Below are positions 9,376-19,542 of a stretch of DNA of 64,000 nucleotides, piece by piece; position 1 is the stretch's first letter, and each line of letters opens with the position of its first letter. Under the pieces are notes generated by a model that did no database searches, was not told the origin of the DNA, and saw only the letters and a list, made by a program, of their open reading frames with translations. The stretch covers positions 124,001-188,000 of the forward strand of contig NZ_JALKBD010000004.1 of assembly GCF_023015905.1 (NCBI RefSeq), read 5' to 3'. This DNA comes from Arenibacter sp. F20364. Its GTDB lineage: Bacteria; Bacteroidota; Bacteroidia; Flavobacteriales; Flavobacteriaceae. The translations under genes were made by a program, and so were the position numbers.

Positions 9376-10215
9376 ATGAAAAAATTATTTTCTTTACCCG
9401 CCTTTAAAAAAATGATTCTACCGATCCTGATGATCGGTATGTTTGCTGCCAATGCCCAACAAAAAATTGGCGGACTGGCTCTTTACACGGTAAGGGATAA
9501 TATGGGATCGGATGCCAAAGCTACTCTAATGGCCGTTGCGGAAGCTGGGTACAAAAATATTGAAGCTGCCGGATACAAGGACGGCAAGTTTTACAATATG
9601 GCGCCAAAAGACTTTAACAAACTTCTAAAAGAAGTAGGTTTAACTCCTATTAGTACACATCAGGGAGGTGTTACCATGGAGAATGCGGATACTATGATTT
9701 CCGATGTGAAAGCTGCCGGTTTTAAGTATTTTGTACTTCCCGTGCCACCTATGGGACTTAGGGACGACTATAGGCAATTGGCTACTGTCTTGAGTACCCT
9801 TGGCGAAAAATGTCATAAAGCGGGATTGAAACTCCTATATCACAATCACGATTTTGAATTAAAAAAAGGGGACGACGGTGTTGTAACCCTTGATTATTTA
9901 TTGGAGAATACAGATCCAAAGTATGTAAATTTTCAAATGGATCTTTTTTGGGTAACCAAAGCAGGCGAAGAACCGGTGGCCTATTTTAAAAAATATCCCG
10001 GTCGGTTTAAAATGTGGCATGTAAAGGATATGGACGAACAGGGAAGGTTTGCCCCTGTGGGTAACGGACAAATTAATTTTTCCGATATACTCGCCCAGAA
10101 AAAGCTGTCAGGCATGGAATACTATATGGTGGAGCAGGATAAAACTTTTGATATGACACCTTTGGAGGCCATAAAAATAAGTCATAAATCCCTGATAAAC
10201 ATAGGATTTAAATAA
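9376..10215 (+). CDS. exported sugar phosphate isomerase/epimerase-like TIM-barrel protein
   Basis: 279 residues. A signal peptide covers roughly residues 1-28 (ILMIGMFAANAQ). The rest is an AP-endonuclease-2/xylose-isomerase-like TIM barrel with metal-ligand motifs YHNHDFE, QMDLFW, MWHVKDMD and a late VEQD. Such exported isomerase-like proteins are common in Bacteroidota and often sit in sugar-breakdown loci; here no sugar locus adjoins. The end is 3 bp from the convergent ATPase gene. Confidence 0.85.
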   Translation: MKKLFSLPAFKKMILPILMIGMFAANAQQKIGGLALYTVRDNMGSDAKATLMAVAEAGYKNIEAAGYKDGKFYNMAPKDFNKLLKEVGLTPISTHQGGVTMENADTMISDVKAAGFKYFVLPVPPMGLRDDYRQLATVLSTLGEKCHKAGLKLLYHNHDFELKKGDDGVVTLDYLLENTDPKYVNFQMDLFWVTKAGEEPVAYFKKYPGRFKMWHVKDMDEQGRFAPVGNGQINFSDILAQKKLSGMEYYMVEQDKTFDMTPLEAIKISHKSLINIGFK

Positions 10216-10218
10216 ACT

Positions 10219-12210
10219 TTAGTCCAAATTATACCGCAGTAGTCGCAGGGCATTGATTACCACCAAAAGTGTAGAACCCTCATGTATTGCAACGGCCACC
10301 CCAATGTTGGCATACCCAAAAAGGGTAGCAGGAATTAACAATGCCACAATCCCCATACTGATCCATAGGTTCTGTTTAATAATCGATTTGGATTTTCTAC
10401 TCAGGCCTATCACAAAGGGAAGACTTTCTATTTTGTCCGACATTAGAGCCACATCCGCGGTTTCCAGTGCTACATCGCTCCCTGCAGCCCCCATGGCAAT
10501 ACCAACAGTACTACTGGCCATGGCCGGAGCATCGTTTACACCGTCTCCTACCATGGCTATTTTAATACCTTTTTTTATATATTCCCCAATAACCTTCAAC
10601 TTATCTTCTGGAAGTAAATTTCCTTTTGCCCGGTTAAGTCCAATTTGTTTGGCAATGGCATCGCCAACATTTTGATGATCGCCGGTCAGCATTATAATTT
10701 CCTTTATTCCTATATCCTTTAAACGCTGTATGGTAATAGCTGAATTCTTTCGGGGAACATCCATAACACTTATCAATCCGATGGCCGTTTCCTTATATCC
10801 AACCAACATAACGGTCTGTCCTTCTTTCTGCAATTTCCCTAAATAATCAAGAGCTTCACTCGAAATTTGAATACCCTCTTCCTCCATTAGCTGGACATTA
10901 CCTATATAAATATGTCCACCGTTATATTGTGCTTTTACTCCCTTGCCCTGTATAGACATCACATTGGAAGATCGATCTTTGCTTTCCAAGTTATATTCTG
11001 CCTGAAGATCATTTACAATAGCCTTTGCCAAGAGATGATTGCTTAAACTCTCCACATCCAGAACCAAATTCAAAAACTCTTTTTTGTCAAAACCATTTAA
11101 TGAAAATGCATTGACCAACCTTGGTTTTCCTTCGGTAAGCGTACCCGTTTTGTCAAAAGCTATGGTAGTAAGGCTACCCAGATCTTCCAAGGCTCGGCCA
11201 CCTTTGATGAGCACTCCTTTTTTGGCTGCCCTGGCTATGGCGCTCAACACAGCGCTGGGTGTTGAAATGGCCAAGGCACAGGGGCTGGAAGCCACCAATA
11301 CACTTATGGCTCTATATAGGCTTTCTTGGACCGTCTCGTCCACGACCAAAAACAGGAAACAGAGGCTAAACACCGAAACCACCACCACGGGTACAAACCA
11401 TTTTTCGAATTTTTTGGTAGTTAGCTGGGTGGGCGATTTTTTAGTCTCCACTTCACTTACCATTTTCACCAAACGCGAAATGGTAGCATCCGCATGCAAT
11501 TTCAAAACTTGTACTTCCAGCACTGAATCCCCGTTAATGGTACCATTAAAGACCACATGGCTCCGGTCTATTTTATTAAATTCCGGAAGATCACCTATAA
11601 TTTTTATCGCTGTTTTGTCCACTGGGATACTTTCTCCCGTTATGGGTGACTGGTCAATGCTACTGCCACCTTTTACAATAACTCCATCTGCAGATATTTT
11701 GGTATTCGGCTTTACCACAATAATGTCGTTCACCTTTAACTCCCCTACTGGAATTTCTTTAATATCCCCTCCTTTTTTTAGTAAGGCCGTTTTTGGGGAA
11801 AGTTCCCCCAAGGCCTTTATGGATTTAGTAGCCTTGTTCATGGCATAATGTTCCAACGAATGTCCTAAACTAAATAAAAACAATAAAAGGGCTCCTTCTC
11901 CCCATCTATCTATATAAGCCGCCCCTATAGCGGCAACGAGCATTAGAAAATCTATTTCAAATTCCCGCTTCCCAATCTTCTCCAAGGCCTCGATTAGGGT
12001 AAAATATCCACCAAAAAAATAGGCCGCAAGGTAACATCCCAAAGAAACCCATACCGCTGCGCCCATAAAAGTTTCCGTAATCAATCCCATAAAAAAGAAC
12101 ACACCGCTTATTATGGCAAAATACAATTCCGTGTTCTTGCCAAAAATACCACCATGGTCGTGATCATGATCGGGATTGTGATTATGATCCTTATGATCGT
12201 GCTGCTTCAT
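10219..12210 (-). CDS. P1B-4-type heavy-metal-transporting ATPase
   Basis: About 663 residues from the ATG at 12210 (MKQHDHKDHNHN); an upstream in-frame start at 12285 would overlap the regulator gene and add an unlikely leader. The cytosolic N-terminus is histidine-rich. Motifs: TGES actuator, SPC in the sixth membrane helix (where copper and zinc pumps have CPC), DKTGTLTEG with the phosphorylated aspartate, GDGVNDAPA hinge and HEGSTLLVVINALRLL in the last helix. SPC plus HEGS..N..R marks subgroup P1B-4, known for export of Co(II), Fe(II) or Zn(II). A Fur-family gene lies 55 bp upstream on the same strand and probably controls it. Confidence 0.9.
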   Translation of the reverse strand: MKQHDHKDHNHNPDHDHDHGGIFGKNTELYFAIISGVFFFMGLITETFMGAAVWVSLGCYLAAYFFGGYFTLIEALEKIGKREFEIDFLMLVAAIGAAYIDRWGEGALLLFLFSLGHSLEHYAMNKATKSIKALGELSPKTALLKKGGDIKEIPVGELKVNDIIVVKPNTKISADGVIVKGGSSIDQSPITGESIPVDKTAIKIIGDLPEFNKIDRSHVVFNGTINGDSVLEVQVLKLHADATISRLVKMVSEVETKKSPTQLTTKKFEKWFVPVVVVSVFSLCFLFLVVDETVQESLYRAISVLVASSPCALAISTPSAVLSAIARAAKKGVLIKGGRALEDLGSLTTIAFDKTGTLTEGKPRLVNAFSLNGFDKKEFLNLVLDVESLSNHLLAKAIVNDLQAEYNLESKDRSSNVMSIQGKGVKAQYNGGHIYIGNVQLMEEEGIQISSEALDYLGKLQKEGQTVMLVGYKETAIGLISVMDVPRKNSAITIQRLKDIGIKEIIMLTGDHQNVGDAIAKQIGLNRAKGNLLPEDKLKVIGEYIKKGIKIAMVGDGVNDAPAMASSTVGIAMGAAGSDVALETADVALMSDKIESLPFVIGLSRKSKSIIKQNLWISMGIVALLIPATLFGYANIGVAVAIHEGSTLLVVINALRLLRYNLD

Positions 12211-12265
12211 ACTGCCTTTATTTGAGAGCAAAATTAACCTTAATGCAGGTGCAATGTATGTGCAT

Positions 12266-12679
12266 TTATTGGTTACAATGCTCACAAATTCCTTTCACTA
12301 GCATATTGACATCTTCAGGGATAAATTTATCTGGGAGATTAATTTGTGGTATTCTGTGCTCGGTTAAGCAGGTAGTTCTGTTACATTTTGTGCAATGAAA
12401 GTGCAAATGCAGGTCCGAGTGTTTTGCCAATCCTTCATCGTGATCGCAGAGCGCGTATTTAGGTATTCCGGTACCATCGTCAATTTGATGGACAATACAC
12501 TTGTCTTCAAAGGTCTTTAAGGTCCTGTATAGAGTAGTTCTATCGGATTTTTCAAAATTTCCCTCCACAATGCTAAGGCTGACCGCTGAATTCTGGGAAA
12601 CCATAAACTGATGGACCAAAATGCGCATGGCTGTTGGCCTAATACCAAATTTCTTTAATTGTTTCTCAGTATCTTGCAT
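12266..12679 (-). CDS. Fur-family metalloregulator
   Basis: 137 residues. Winged-helix N-terminus (SDRTTLYRTLKTFEDK), histidine cluster HSDLHLHFHC in the hinge, and two CxxC pairs (CTKC and CEHC) that hold the structural zinc. Size and layout match the Fur/Zur/PerR superfamily. Gene order with a P1B-4 ATPase suggests control of metal efflux, comparable to PerR control of the ferrous exporter PfeT in Bacillus. Which metal it senses cannot be read. Confidence 0.88.
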   Translation of the reverse strand: MQDTEKQLKKFGIRPTAMRILVHQFMVSQNSAVSLSIVEGNFEKSDRTTLYRTLKTFEDKCIVHQIDDGTGIPKYALCDHDEGLAKHSDLHLHFHCTKCNRTTCLTEHRIPQINLPDKFIPEDVNMLVKGICEHCNQ

Positions 12680-12882
12680 AATTCCCAGACCTGTGCTAGC
12701 CCGCTCTTTTATTTAAACATTGCTTTTTGATGTTGCCCCTATCACCAAGATTTTATTTTCTATGGTATCCAGAAAACACTAATCAAGGTGGTTTACATTT
12801 TAAAAATAAAGATAAAACAGCAAAGGATAAACCTGGAAAACGAAATTGTCGTATTTTTAAGCTAAACCAATAACTCGTGATT

Positions 12883-14184
12883 ATGTTAATTTTGAACCGT
12901 TTTGCCAATCTTCAAATAATTCTTTGTTTTCTAATTTCCAACCTAGCATTAAATGCCCAAACCGAGTCTTTTGTTTACGGCGATGCACTCCCGGACGCTC
13001 CTGAATTATCTGTACGCGGAACCTATACTGTTGGCGTGCGCACTTTGGATTTTGTTAACAAAGGGCAGCCCGATGTTCTAAATTCAAAAAATGGGATCGA
13101 CCCCATTTATGATCGTCCATTAAAGGTAGAGGTTTGGTATCCCGCACAGTTGGCCGCGGGAGCACAAGAAACTGTTATTTACAATGAGGTCATGGGAACC
13201 GCCAATGATTCCCTACGACCCCTGATTCCCATAACCTTTCAAGGTAGGGCATCCCGTGATGCGGCACCTCTCAACACCGCAGGTCCTTTTCCTCTTCTAG
13301 TAGTGGCCCATGGGTATGTTGGTTCTAGATATCTTATGACCTATCTCACTGAAAATTTGGCTTCCAAAGGATACGTGGTGGTGGCTATAGACCATACGGA
13401 TTCTACTTTTAAGGATGCATCACCCTTTGCAAGTACTTTAGTGAACCGTGCAAAAGATATATCCTTTGTACTAAATCAAATGGCAGATCTGGGAAAAGCT
13501 GGGAACAAAAATTTTTTAGCTGGATTGGTTGATTCTGAAAATATTGGCATCATAGGTTATTCTATGGGAGGATACGGAGTACTAAACGTAGCAGGAGCTG
13601 GGTATAGTGATGGCCTTGTAGGTTTTTTTTCGGGCATGACAGGCGGAAGCAAAGCTATATCTAGTTTGGCCATGAGCAATCCGAACTATCCCAAAGCAGA
13701 TCCCAGGATAAAAGCAGTTGTAGCCTTTGCTCCTTGGGGTATGGAGCGTGGAATTTGGGATGCAGAGGGCTTAAAAGGGTTAAAGGTGCCTACCTTTTTT
13801 ATTGCAGGGAGTCAAGATGATATTTCGGGCTATGAAAAGGGAATTAAGGCAATCTATACTGGGGCCGTAAATGCAGATCGATATTTACTTACCTACGAAA
13901 ATGCAAGGCACAATGTAGCCCCAAATCCACCACCAGTAGAGTCCTTAAAAGCTGGCCTCCATATTGATGAATACTACAGATATGCGGAACCTAGTTGGGA
14001 CGAGAGAAAAATTAATAATGTAAACCAACATTTTTTAACTGCCTTTTTAGGTATTCATCTTAAAAAGAAGGATTATTCAAAATTTTTAGAGATACAGGAG
14101 AACTCCAATGAAAAGGATTGGACCGGATTTAAGGCACGATCTTCAACGGGCATGGAACTCCTTCACGTAAAACCGGCTCCTTAA
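12883..14184 (+). CDS. secreted alpha/beta hydrolase
   Basis: About 433 residues from the ATG at 12883; a GTG two codons upstream also opens the frame. Signal peptide at residues 1-26 (ILCFLISNLALNAQ). The core is an alpha/beta hydrolase with nucleophile elbow GYSMGG, an oxyanion region VVAHGYVGSR and a late ARHNVAP histidine. It resembles platelet-activating-factor acetylhydrolase-like and dienelactone hydrolase-like proteins of Bacteroidota. Likely a periplasmic esterase or lipase; substrate unknown. Confidence 0.82.
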   Translation: MLILNRFANLQIILCFLISNLALNAQTESFVYGDALPDAPELSVRGTYTVGVRTLDFVNKGQPDVLNSKNGIDPIYDRPLKVEVWYPAQLAAGAQETVIYNEVMGTANDSLRPLIPITFQGRASRDAAPLNTAGPFPLLVVAHGYVGSRYLMTYLTENLASKGYVVVAIDHTDSTFKDASPFASTLVNRAKDISFVLNQMADLGKAGNKNFLAGLVDSENIGIIGYSMGGYGVLNVAGAGYSDGLVGFFSGMTGGSKAISSLAMSNPNYPKADPRIKAVVAFAPWGMERGIWDAEGLKGLKVPTFFIAGSQDDISGYEKGIKAIYTGAVNADRYLLTYENARHNVAPNPPPVESLKAGLHIDEYYRYAEPSWDERKINNVNQHFLTAFLGIHLKKKDYSKFLEIQENSNEKDWTGFKARSSTGMELLHVKPAP

Positions 14185-14260
14185 AAGGTCTGGATAAAGC
14201 GATGTCCTTGACTTCGCGATACTTATTTTTATATTATAACTTATTAAAAACAGTTGGGTC

Positions 14261-14644
14261 ATGATGTTATTTTGGAAAATCCTTAGAATTCTATTGGCCC
14301 TATTTATTATCTACGCTGGAGTACAACATTTTGTAAAACCAACGTTTTATCATGTTTTTGTACCAGATTTCTTACCTATTAAAATGACGATAATTTATTT
14401 GTCCGGAATAATGGAAATCGTTCTGGGTATTCTTCTCCTTCTTCCCAAATATGCCAGACTGGGAGCATCTGGCATATTTTGGCTCATGATCATTTTTCTT
14501 CCAATCCATGTTTGGGATGTTTTTTCCGATCAACCGGCGATAGGAAGTACAGAGGCAGCCATGATTCGCTTGCCAATGCAGTTTGTCCTTATAGGTCTGG
14601 CCTGGGGTGTTGGAAAATATGCTACAGAGAAAAATTTAGATTGA
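14261..14644 (+). CDS. DoxX-like membrane protein
   Basis: 127 residues with four hydrophobic helices. The pattern YAGVQHFVKP near the N-terminus and a glycine-rich second helix (LSGIMEIVLGILLLLPK) is typical of the DoxX/MauE-like family. Some members support quinone-linked or redox chemistry; the specific role here is unknown. Confidence 0.75.
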   Translation: MMLFWKILRILLALFIIYAGVQHFVKPTFYHVFVPDFLPIKMTIIYLSGIMEIVLGILLLLPKYARLGASGIFWLMIIFLPIHVWDVFSDQPAIGSTEAAMIRLPMQFVLIGLAWGVGKYATEKNLD

Positions 14645-14723
14645 TATTTCAAATAGTATCAATTGAAAAAAAATTACACCTTTGGTGTTCTAAATACCGT
14701 TTAATTCAAAGTACCTTACTTCT

Positions 14724-15311
14724 ATGTCGGAATCTGGACATCTTCACTTTAAAATCTATAAACCTTTTGAAATGTTGAGTCAATTGCACTCCAATGATGC
14801 CAAGGAGTCTCGCAACAAGCGCTTCTTGAGCGAACTTCATAATTTTCCGGAGGGAATTATGCCCGTTGGTCGTTTGGATGAAAAATCGGAGGGACTGTTA
14901 CTACTCACTACCGATGGAAAGCTCAGTGATCATATTAATCGTTCCGGAATAGAAAAGGAATACTACGCGCAATTGGATGGGGAAATAACCAACGAAGCCA
15001 TAGAATTGTTACAGCATGGAGTAGAAATTGGATTCCACGGCAGGAAGTATATAACGAAATCTACTCGTGTACAGCGGTTAACCACCCTCCCTACCCTACC
15101 CGAACCGGACAAAAAATTGAGAATAGGACGGCATAGGCCTACTTCATGGATAGGTATCACCATAACCGAAGGCAAGTTTCGCCAAGTACGTAAAATGACG
15201 GCTGCCGTGGGCTTTCCTACAGTAAGATTGATCCGTATCCGCATAGGAAATATTAATTTAAAGGAATTAAGTCCGGGAAAAGTAACCCCGATCAAAGGAC
15301 TTTCTTTTTAA
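14724..15311 (+). CDS. pseudouridine synthase, RluE/RsuA family
   Basis: 195 residues with the catalytic motif GRLDEKSEG (aspartate nucleophile), YYAQLDGE and EGKFRQVRKM, all diagnostic of the RsuA/RluE/RluF group. No S4 domain is present, as in RluE, which modifies U2457 of 23S rRNA in E. coli; the exact target here is inferred only. The frame begins shortly after the DoxX-like gene. Confidence 0.88.
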   Translation: MSESGHLHFKIYKPFEMLSQLHSNDAKESRNKRFLSELHNFPEGIMPVGRLDEKSEGLLLLTTDGKLSDHINRSGIEKEYYAQLDGEITNEAIELLQHGVEIGFHGRKYITKSTRVQRLTTLPTLPEPDKKLRIGRHRPTSWIGITITEGKFRQVRKMTAAVGFPTVRLIRIRIGNINLKELSPGKVTPIKGLSF

Positions 15312-15360
15312 ACACAAAGGAATAAACTTTGGTAGCGGGCCATTGTTACCCTAAAAAGAA

Positions 15361-16059
15361 CTACTCATTTCTTGTGAACGGAACAAAACGAACTGGAAAA
15401 AGATCTTTGGTTATTATCCTATCTTTCCTTTTAGTAGCCTTTACCAAGTAAGTAACATTATCACTCGGTCCTACGGGGATAACCATATGCCCACCATTTT
15501 TTAGCTGATCTATCAAGGGCTGGGGAATGGATTCCGCTCCTGCAGTGACCATAATAGCGTCAAAAGGAGCCTTTTCCGGCCATCCGTGATACCCATCGCC
15601 CCATTTTACGATAATATTGTCATACCCTAAATTCTCCAGTCGATTTTTGGCGGAAAGGGCCAAGTCTTGGATTATTTCGATAGTATAAACAGAATCTACG
15701 ATTTTGCCTAGTACCGCCGCCTGGTATCCCGATCCTGTTCCAATTTCCAAAACTTTATCCGTCGATTTCAATTGCAGTGTTTCTGTCATAAAAGCTACAA
15801 TATAGGGTTGGGAAATAGTTTGTCCGTTTCCTATGGGCAGTGCTCCATCCCTATAAGCATGCTCAACCAAGTTTTTGGGTACAAATTCATGTCTAGGTAC
15901 CTTCAGCATAGAAGATAAGGTAAAAGGGTCCTTTATTCCCCGTGCTTGCAACTGCGTTTTTACCATCTCCTCCCTTTTTATGAATTGATCGTTTTGGGCA
16001 AAAAGCGTAGTAGAGCAAGAAATCGCAAGTCCAAATATGAAAAACCATTTAAATTTCAT
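15361..16059 (-). CDS. pcm: exported protein-L-isoaspartate O-methyltransferase
   Basis: 232 residues. A signal peptide (FIFGLAISCSTTLFAQ) precedes a class I methyltransferase of the PCMT family: RDGALPIGNGQTISQPY substrate loop, VLEIGTGSGYQAA SAM-binding motif and VPVGPSDN near the end. PCMT repairs isoaspartyl damage in proteins with S-adenosylmethionine. The signal peptide is odd, since SAM is cytosolic; the cysteine in it could alternatively mark a lipoprotein or an anchored form. Exported PCMT-like proteins do occur in this phylum. Confidence 0.88.
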   Translation of the reverse strand: MKFKWFFIFGLAISCSTTLFAQNDQFIKREEMVKTQLQARGIKDPFTLSSMLKVPRHEFVPKNLVEHAYRDGALPIGNGQTISQPYIVAFMTETLQLKSTDKVLEIGTGSGYQAAVLGKIVDSVYTIEIIQDLALSAKNRLENLGYDNIIVKWGDGYHGWPEKAPFDAIMVTAGAESIPQPLIDQLKNGGHMVIPVGPSDNVTYLVKATKRKDRIITKDLFPVRFVPFTRNE

Positions 16060-16226
16060 TGTTCTTTGTTTTTAAGCATAACTTACTATTAATTAATAAG
16101 ATACAAAAAAGAAGTCATAGCTGCTACGCTCAAAAGTTAAAAGAAAATTCTTTTGAGTATGTTCAATATGAAGACAAATCCAAAAATTATAACTCCTAAG
16201 GAAGATATAATGCCAAATCCGATGGA

Positions 16227-16922
16227 TTAAGGCGCTGTTTCGCTGAGCTGTTTAATGGGAGTGAGCAGTACTTTTCGGAATTCTACTTCCGCACCCTCGG
16301 CCTGTAAAGCAATATTTCCACTGCTCACAGTAGCATTGTAGCCGTGATTTACCAAATCTCCATTTACCCAGACCTTAATTGAATTATTAAGGCATTCCAC
16401 GGTCATGGAGTTCCATTCTCCCAAGGGCATTTCAGAGCCATCGGTCAGATTTTTTATTCTTCGCAATTTACCTTCGGTAATTCCCCAATCCTCTTTTGGC
16501 CCACGCCTTTCCAACATATTATCGGTAGTGATATCCTGAACAATACACCAAAAATCGCCTGCATTTTCATGCATCATTTGAACCTCTATAGATTTGGGAA
16601 ACATATCGTATAAGGACCTGGGAGTGGAAGCAAAAACCAAAACACCACAATTTCCAGGTTTTCCTGCAAATCGATATTCCACCTCCAATCTAAAATCCTT
16701 ATAAATGGCATCCGTAATAAGATGGCCTTGGGGTTCTCCCAAACTCACCAACATACCCTCCCGCACTATAAACGGGTTTATGACATTGGGGTTGTTGTCC
16801 ATTTCAGGTACGTCTACATGCCAACCCTCCAAATCCTTCCCATTAAAAAGACTTTTGGGTGTCTGGGAAGTACAACTAATTAAGGTCATGAAAGCAATGA
16901 TAACTACTAGTATATTTTTCAT
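16227..16922 (-). CDS. DUF1080 (3-keto-disaccharide hydrolase-type) lipoprotein
   Basis: 231 residues. Lipoprotein signal peptide with lipobox LISC, then a jelly-roll lectin-like domain with KSLFNGKDLEGWHV, a signature of DUF1080. Some members cleave 3-keto-glycosides. Placed alone between pcm and topB, so a pathway cannot be assigned. Confidence 0.85.
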   Translation of the reverse strand: MKNILVVIIAFMTLISCTSQTPKSLFNGKDLEGWHVDVPEMDNNPNVINPFIVREGMLVSLGEPQGHLITDAIYKDFRLEVEYRFAGKPGNCGVLVFASTPRSLYDMFPKSIEVQMMHENAGDFWCIVQDITTDNMLERRGPKEDWGITEGKLRRIKNLTDGSEMPLGEWNSMTVECLNNSIKVWVNGDLVNHGYNATVSSGNIALQAEGAEVEFRKVLLTPIKQLSETAP

Positions 16923-17176
16923 CCGTTTATTTTTATTGATTAAAGTATTCCAGATTAAAGAATTACCGATACAGTATCTCTAAATATATCATTTTCCGTT
17001 GACATAGCAGCCAATAAGATTGCTTAAAAAGGTTTTATCAATGATCCTGTCTCCATAGACCGTAGACCTCAATAGTTGTTATTTCCAAGACAGATGTTGA
17101 AGAAAAACCTTACCAATCGTAGGTATGGGTTCAGTTAAATTTAAGTAATTTGCAAGTCCTAAAAAACCCATTGGAA

Positions 17177-19465
17177 GTGAAGGTCTGTATTGCGGAAAAA
17201 CCTAGCGTTGCTCGAGAAATTGCTCAAGTTTTGGGAGCAAATACCAAACACGACGGGTATTTTGAAGGAAATGGTTACGCAGTAACTTTTACTTTTGGAC
17301 ATCTTTGTACTTTGTTTGAACCCATAGACTATAGGCCCCATTGGAAGAGTTGGGACCTGAACAATTTACCCATGCTGCCCCATAAATTTAAAACCAAAGT
17401 AGTAGATAATGCGGGCATCCAAAAACAGTTCAATATAGTAAAAAGCCTATTTGATAAGGCAGATGTAGTGATCAACTGTGGGGATGCCGGACAAGAAGGA
17501 GAACTAATTCAGCGTTGGGTGCTACAGCAGGCCAACTATAAGGGTGAAGTACAGCGATTATGGATTTCATCACTAACCACTGAGGCCATAAAGGAGGGGT
17601 TTACTAAATTAAAGTCTTCCCATGACTACGACAATCTTTACTACGCCGGATTTTCCCGCGCCATTGGGGATTGGCTTTTAGGCATGAATGCCACACGTCT
17701 ATACACTGTGAAACACGGGGGGTACAAACAAATGTTATCGGTTGGGCGGGTCCAAACCCCCACCTTGGCTATGGTGGTAAACAGGTTCAAAGAAATAGAA
17801 AACTTTATACCCCAACCCTATTGGGAATTACAAACCCTTTATAGGGAAACGGTTTTTAATTATGAAGAGGGCCGTTTCCTGAAGATGGAGGAAGGGGAGG
17901 TTTTGGCCAATGAAGTAAAGGAGCACGAATTCGAAATTGTTAACATTACCAAAAAAAAAGGCAAGGAATATGCGCCCAAGTTGTTCGATCTAACAGGCCT
18001 ACAGGTGTATTGCAATTCAAAATTTGGATTTACGGCAGATGAAACACTTAAGATCGTCCAAAAATTATATGAACAAAAAGTGGTCACCTATCCCAGGGTG
18101 GATACCACCTTTCTTCCCAATGATGTTTATCCTAAAGTGGCGGGAATACTTCGCAATCTCACCCAATACGAAACCTTGACCTCTGCCCTATTGGCAAAAA
18201 AAATCAGGAAATCCCCTAAGGTTTTCAATGATAAAAAAGTAACGGACCACCACGCGATAATTCCCACTGGTGTCGAGATAAGCTTGGCCCCTGCCCAACA
18301 ACAGGTTTACGACAGTATTGTTAAACGCTTTATTGCCGTATTTTATGATGATTGTGAAGTTTCCAATACCACGGTAATCGGTAAAGCGGCGAACATCTCC
18401 TTTAAAACTACAGGGAAAGAGATACTCAAAAAAGGGTGGCGCATTATTTTTGAGAACGCCCAGTCCAAAGAAAAAAAAGAAACCGGAATATTGCCGCATT
18501 TCGTGAAGGGGGAGAAAGGCCCCCATGAGCCTTCGTTTTTGGAAAAGCAGACCAAGCCTCCAAAACAGTTTACGGAAGCTACCTTGCTAAGAGCTATGGA
18601 AACCGCCGGGAAACAAGTTGATGACGAAGAAATGCGCGAACTCATGAAAGAAAACGGCATAGGCAGACCCTCTACACGCGCTAATATTATCGAAACCCTA
18701 TTTAGGCGCAAGTATATTATAAGAAATAAGAAGCAGGTACTACCTACCATTACGGGCATACAGTTGATTGATACTATACAGAATGAATTACTAAAATCTG
18801 CAGAATTAACAGGTTTATGGGAAAAACAGTTGAAGGATATTGAAAAGGGTCTTTTCAGTGCCGCCCTATTCATAGAAAATATGAAAAAAATGGTTGACGA
18901 TTTGGTCTATGAAGTCAGAAGTGAGACGAAACACGCCAATATCTCCGAAACCATTGCAAATAAAAAAACGGAAACCCAAAAACCTAAAAAAAACATAGGT
19001 GGACTTACAGAAGAAACCTGTCCCAAGTGCGGAAAGGGAAAACTAATAAAAGGGAGTTCTGCCTTTGGCTGCAATGAATACAAGAACGGTTGTGATTTTT
19101 TACTTCCCTTTGTATTTCACCATAAAAAAATCTCCGAAAAACAATATATAAGGTTACTTCAAAAAGGTAGTACGGTAAATCTTAAAGGATTTAAGCCCGG
19201 TGGCGATAACGATATTGAAGGCACTGTTCGATTGAATGAGTTATTTGAATTAATTCTTGAACCCAAGATCAAACCAACGATAGATACACCATCCTGTCCC
19301 AAATGTGAAAAGGGAAAGATTATAAAAGGTAAGACAGCCTACGGCTGCAGTAATCATGCCAAGGGATGTGATTTTAGATTTACTTTTGACGAAGTTAAGA
19401 CCAAAGCTGCCGATAAGCCCTTAACAAAGGCGCTGGTACTTTCAATTTTGAACGGAAATGGCTAA
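17177..19465 (+). CDS. topB: DNA topoisomerase III
   Basis: About 762 residues if the GTG at 17177 (VKVCIAEKPSVARE) is the start; TTG codons at 17150 and 17171 are alternatives. Toprim domain with IAEKPSVA and NCGDAGQEGELI, then the type IA core with SVGRVQTPTL and the catalytic tyrosine in TYPRVDTTF. The C-terminus carries two zinc-ribbon-like repeats (CPKCGKGKLIKG and CPKCEKGKIIKG), each followed by a further C...GCDF pair. Type IA enzymes relax and decatenate DNA through a 5'-phosphotyrosine intermediate. Confidence 0.95.
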   Translation: MKVCIAEKPSVAREIAQVLGANTKHDGYFEGNGYAVTFTFGHLCTLFEPIDYRPHWKSWDLNNLPMLPHKFKTKVVDNAGIQKQFNIVKSLFDKADVVINCGDAGQEGELIQRWVLQQANYKGEVQRLWISSLTTEAIKEGFTKLKSSHDYDNLYYAGFSRAIGDWLLGMNATRLYTVKHGGYKQMLSVGRVQTPTLAMVVNRFKEIENFIPQPYWELQTLYRETVFNYEEGRFLKMEEGEVLANEVKEHEFEIVNITKKKGKEYAPKLFDLTGLQVYCNSKFGFTADETLKIVQKLYEQKVVTYPRVDTTFLPNDVYPKVAGILRNLTQYETLTSALLAKKIRKSPKVFNDKKVTDHHAIIPTGVEISLAPAQQQVYDSIVKRFIAVFYDDCEVSNTTVIGKAANISFKTTGKEILKKGWRIIFENAQSKEKKETGILPHFVKGEKGPHEPSFLEKQTKPPKQFTEATLLRAMETAGKQVDDEEMRELMKENGIGRPSTRANIIETLFRRKYIIRNKKQVLPTITGIQLIDTIQNELLKSAELTGLWEKQLKDIEKGLFSAALFIENMKKMVDDLVYEVRSETKHANISETIANKKTETQKPKKNIGGLTEETCPKCGKGKLIKGSSAFGCNEYKNGCDFLLPFVFHHKKISEKQYIRLLQKGSTVNLKGFKPGGDNDIEGTVRLNELFELILEPKIKPTIDTPSCPKCEKGKIIKGKTAYGCSNHAKGCDFRFTFDEVKTKAADKPLTKALVLSILNGNG

Positions 19466-19542
19466 CTTTTTACACCTTAATAGCTACGATCAACCTATTG
19501 ATAAGGCCCGATCCCTTTTCTTGGGACGGACACAGTTTGGTT

